Shown here in pieces: positions 62,527 through 64,000 of a DNA stretch of 64,000 nucleotides. The notes below the pieces were generated by a model, which saw only the letters and a list, made by a program, of their open reading frames with translations, did no database searches and had not been told where the DNA came from. Position 1 is the stretch's first letter; each line of letters begins with the position of its first letter. Position numbers and translations under genes: made by a program. Source of the DNA: Streptomonospora salina (lineage in GTDB: Bacteria > Actinomycetota > Actinomycetes > Streptosporangiales > Streptosporangiaceae); assembly GCF_014204715.1 (NCBI RefSeq), contig NZ_JACHLY010000001.1, positions 4,486,501 through 4,550,500 of the forward strand. The letters are read 5' to 3'.

Positions 62527-64000
62527 ATGCCGCGCGACGAACGCTCCCGCACCTCGGAGCCGCCACACCGCGCCTCCGCCCTGACCCGCGTGCGCGCCGC
62601 CTACTACGGCTACCCGCTGCGTACCCGCCTGATCACCGGGCTGGCGGTCGTCACCGCCTTGGCCGCGGCGGCGGTGCTGACGAGCCTGCCGGTGCTGACC
62701 ACCGTCGCCGCCGCCACGGCGGTCCTGCTGGTCTGGGCGGCACTGATGCGCTCCGGCGACGCTGTGGCCACCGCGCTGATCAGTATCGTCTGGGTCGTTC
62801 TGGCCTACGCCCTGTTCCTCATCCCTGTCAGCGTGGCCGACGCCGGGGTGCTGCTGCTCCTGCCGCTGCTGCCGCTGCTGGTTTCGCTGGCGGCCACCCG
62901 CATCACCGCCTTCCCGGTCTGGCACACCACCCTGGTGGCACTGCTCGTGGCGCTGATCACCGGGATGGGGACGGCGCTGGCGGGGATGCTCGCCGGGGCG
63001 GCCCCGGGTGCCCTCGGCGTGCTGTGCGCCTTCGGGGGAGCGGGGCTGGCGCTGCTGTGGCGGTGGATGGCCGCCTACCGGTTGCGCCGGACCATGGCCG
63101 ACCTGGGCGCGCCCCCGCCCGACCGCGCGGGCGGCATGCGCGGCGCCGCGCCGCCGCCCGCGGCCGACACCCGCAAACGCCAGCGCGCCGCCGAGGGCGG
63201 GCGCAGCCGCGCGAGCCAGGACACCGGCGACGACGCGCCCCCCGTGCCGGTCGACGAGGCGCTGGCCGAGCTGGAGGGCATGATCGGGCTGGACCCGGTC
63301 AAGCAGCAGGTACGCGCCATCGCGGCCTCCATCGAGGCGGCCCGGTTGCGCGCCGACGCCGGCTATGCGGTCGAGCCGCCGCTGCGCCACCTCGTTTTCT
63401 CCGGGCCGCCCGGAACCGGCAAGACCAGTGTCGCCCGGACGCTGGCCACCGTCTTCCACTCCTTCGGGCTGCTTCCCACGCCCCGGGTGGTGGAGGCCCA
63501 GCGCGCCGACCTGGTCGGGGAGTACCTGGGGGCCACGGCCATCAAGACCGACGAGCTCGTCGACCGGGCGCTGGGCGGGGTGCTGTTCGTCGACGAGGCC
63601 TACGCGCTGGTCAACGACGGCGACGGCCAGCCCGACCGGTTCGGCAACGAAGCGGTGCAGACGCTGCTCAAGCGCGCCGAAGACGACCGCGACCGCGTGG
63701 TGATCATCCTGGCCGGCTACGAAGCCGAGATGGACCGCTTCCTGGCCTCCAACACCGGACTGGCCTCGCGGTTCGCCACCCGCATCACCTTCCCCAGCTA
63801 CAGCGCCGACGAGTTGCAGCGCATCTGCGAGTTCCTGTTCGAGCAGCGCGGCGACCTGCTCGACGACGCGGCCCGCCCCGCCCTGCGGCGCAGCTTCGAC
63901 CGGGTCGTGCAGCGCGGCGCCATCGACGACCTGGGCAACGGGCGGTTCGCGCGCTCGCTGGTGGAGAAGGCCGCCGAGGCGCGCGACGTGCGGGTGGTGA
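62527..64000 (+). CDS. membrane-anchored CbbX-like AAA ATPase (partial)
   Basis: At least 491 residues are encoded before the window ends. The N-terminal part (about 35-175) has four or five hydrophobic segments, so the protein is membrane-embedded; a Pro/Arg-rich linker follows. From about 245 it has the AAA domain of the CbbX/SpoVK group (LAELEGMIGLDPVKQQVRAI), Walker A GPPGTGKT near 293-300, Walker B VLFVDEAYAL near 352-361 and an arginine-finger-type segment SNTGLASRFATRI. EccA proteins of type VII secretion and RuBisCO activases share this domain, but without downstream genes the partner is unknown. ATG 62527 follows AAGGAAGGG. Confidence 0.85.
   Translation, partial: MPRDERSRTSEPPHRASALTRVRAAYYGYPLRTRLITGLAVVTALAAAAVLTSLPVLTTVAAATAVLLVWAALMRSGDAVATALISIVWVVLAYALFLIPVSVADAGVLLLLPLLPLLVSLAATRITAFPVWHTTLVALLVALITGMGTALAGMLAGAAPGALGVLCAFGGAGLALLWRWMAAYRLRRTMADLGAPPPDRAGGMRGAAPPPAADTRKRQRAAEGGRSRASQDTGDDAPPVPVDEALAELEGMIGLDPVKQQVRAIAASIEAARLRADAGYAVEPPLRHLVFSGPPGTGKTSVARTLATVFHSFGLLPTPRVVEAQRADLVGEYLGATAIKTDELVDRALGGVLFVDEAYALVNDGDGQPDRFGNEAVQTLLKRAEDDRDRVVIILAGYEAEMDRFLASNTGLASRFATRITFPSYSADELQRICEFLFEQRGDLLDDAARPALRRSFDRVVQRGAIDDLGNGRFARSLVEKAAEARDVRVV

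Overview
The window is chromosomal DNA from a very GC-rich actinomycete. No database could be searched, so the lineage is inference: a filamentous member of Streptosporangiales, most likely Nocardiopsaceae (Nocardiopsis, Streptomonospora or Thermobifida type), is suggested by gene order, the XRE-DUF5753/DUF397 pair, class II NrdJ with NrdR, GTG starts and many apparently leaderless starts. There is no rRNA, CRISPR array, integrase, transposase or plainly phage-derived gene. Most of the window is ordinary core chromosome.

Region 1 (1-7.1 kb) is the conserved obg-proB-proA-nadD-rsfS-phosphoglycerate-mutase-like block: ribosome assembly and silencing, proline synthesis and NAD synthesis, interrupted by a reverse-strand M48 metalloprotease. 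Region 2 (7-12.6 kb) holds three identical tRNA-Ala(GGC) genes. The first two are about 0.7 kb apart; an esterase, an MFS exporter and a sirtuin lie between the second and third. Region 3 (12.8-17 kb) has an ECF-type sigma factor translationally coupled to a membrane protein, a divergent secreted protein with an LPxTG-like tail, and a double DUF427 protein. Region 4 (17-24.4 kb) has a DinG-like helicase, a zinc-ribbon protein, an AI-2E family permease, two unknown proteins and an Asp/Glu racemase family protein.

Region 5 (24.7-27.6 kb) is an FAD oxidoreductase plus SAM methyltransferase pair resembling the enzymes that make 10-methyl branched fatty acids. Region 6 (27.6-30.8 kb) is the most accessory-looking stretch: a SLOG-like protein, two tiny coupled genes, a divergent XRE/DUF5753 regulator coupled to a DUF397 gene, a 62-bp perfect palindrome and a roughly 150-bp imperfect inverted repeat. 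Region 7 (30.8-38.4 kb) has a cytochrome P450, a sugar-type ABC importer lacking its ATPase, a six-cysteine mini protein, an acyl-CoA ligase and small envelope proteins. Region 8 (38.8-44.1 kb) has leuS, two related membrane-anchored proteins and a lipoprotein hydrolase.

Region 9 (44.4-50.4 kb) is a DNA-damage and dNTP-supply locus. lexA diverges from a LysM-type presumed division inhibitor, with two LexA boxes between them, followed by nrdR-nrdJ behind a promoter carrying two NrdR boxes 32 bp apart. Region 10 (50.8-64 kb) has a Tat/lipoprotein GH64-type glucanase, a CBS protein, a LysR-controlled MFS/oxidoreductase unit, a coupled pair of SPFH/band-7 membrane proteins, small membrane proteins, rnhB and a membrane-anchored CbbX-like AAA ATPase cut by the window end.

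No single gene set here could be shown to be a new system. The items most worth following up are the 28.1-30.8 kb regulator and palindrome region, the paired SPFH operon, and the orphan lac-operator-like palindrome upstream of the third tRNA.
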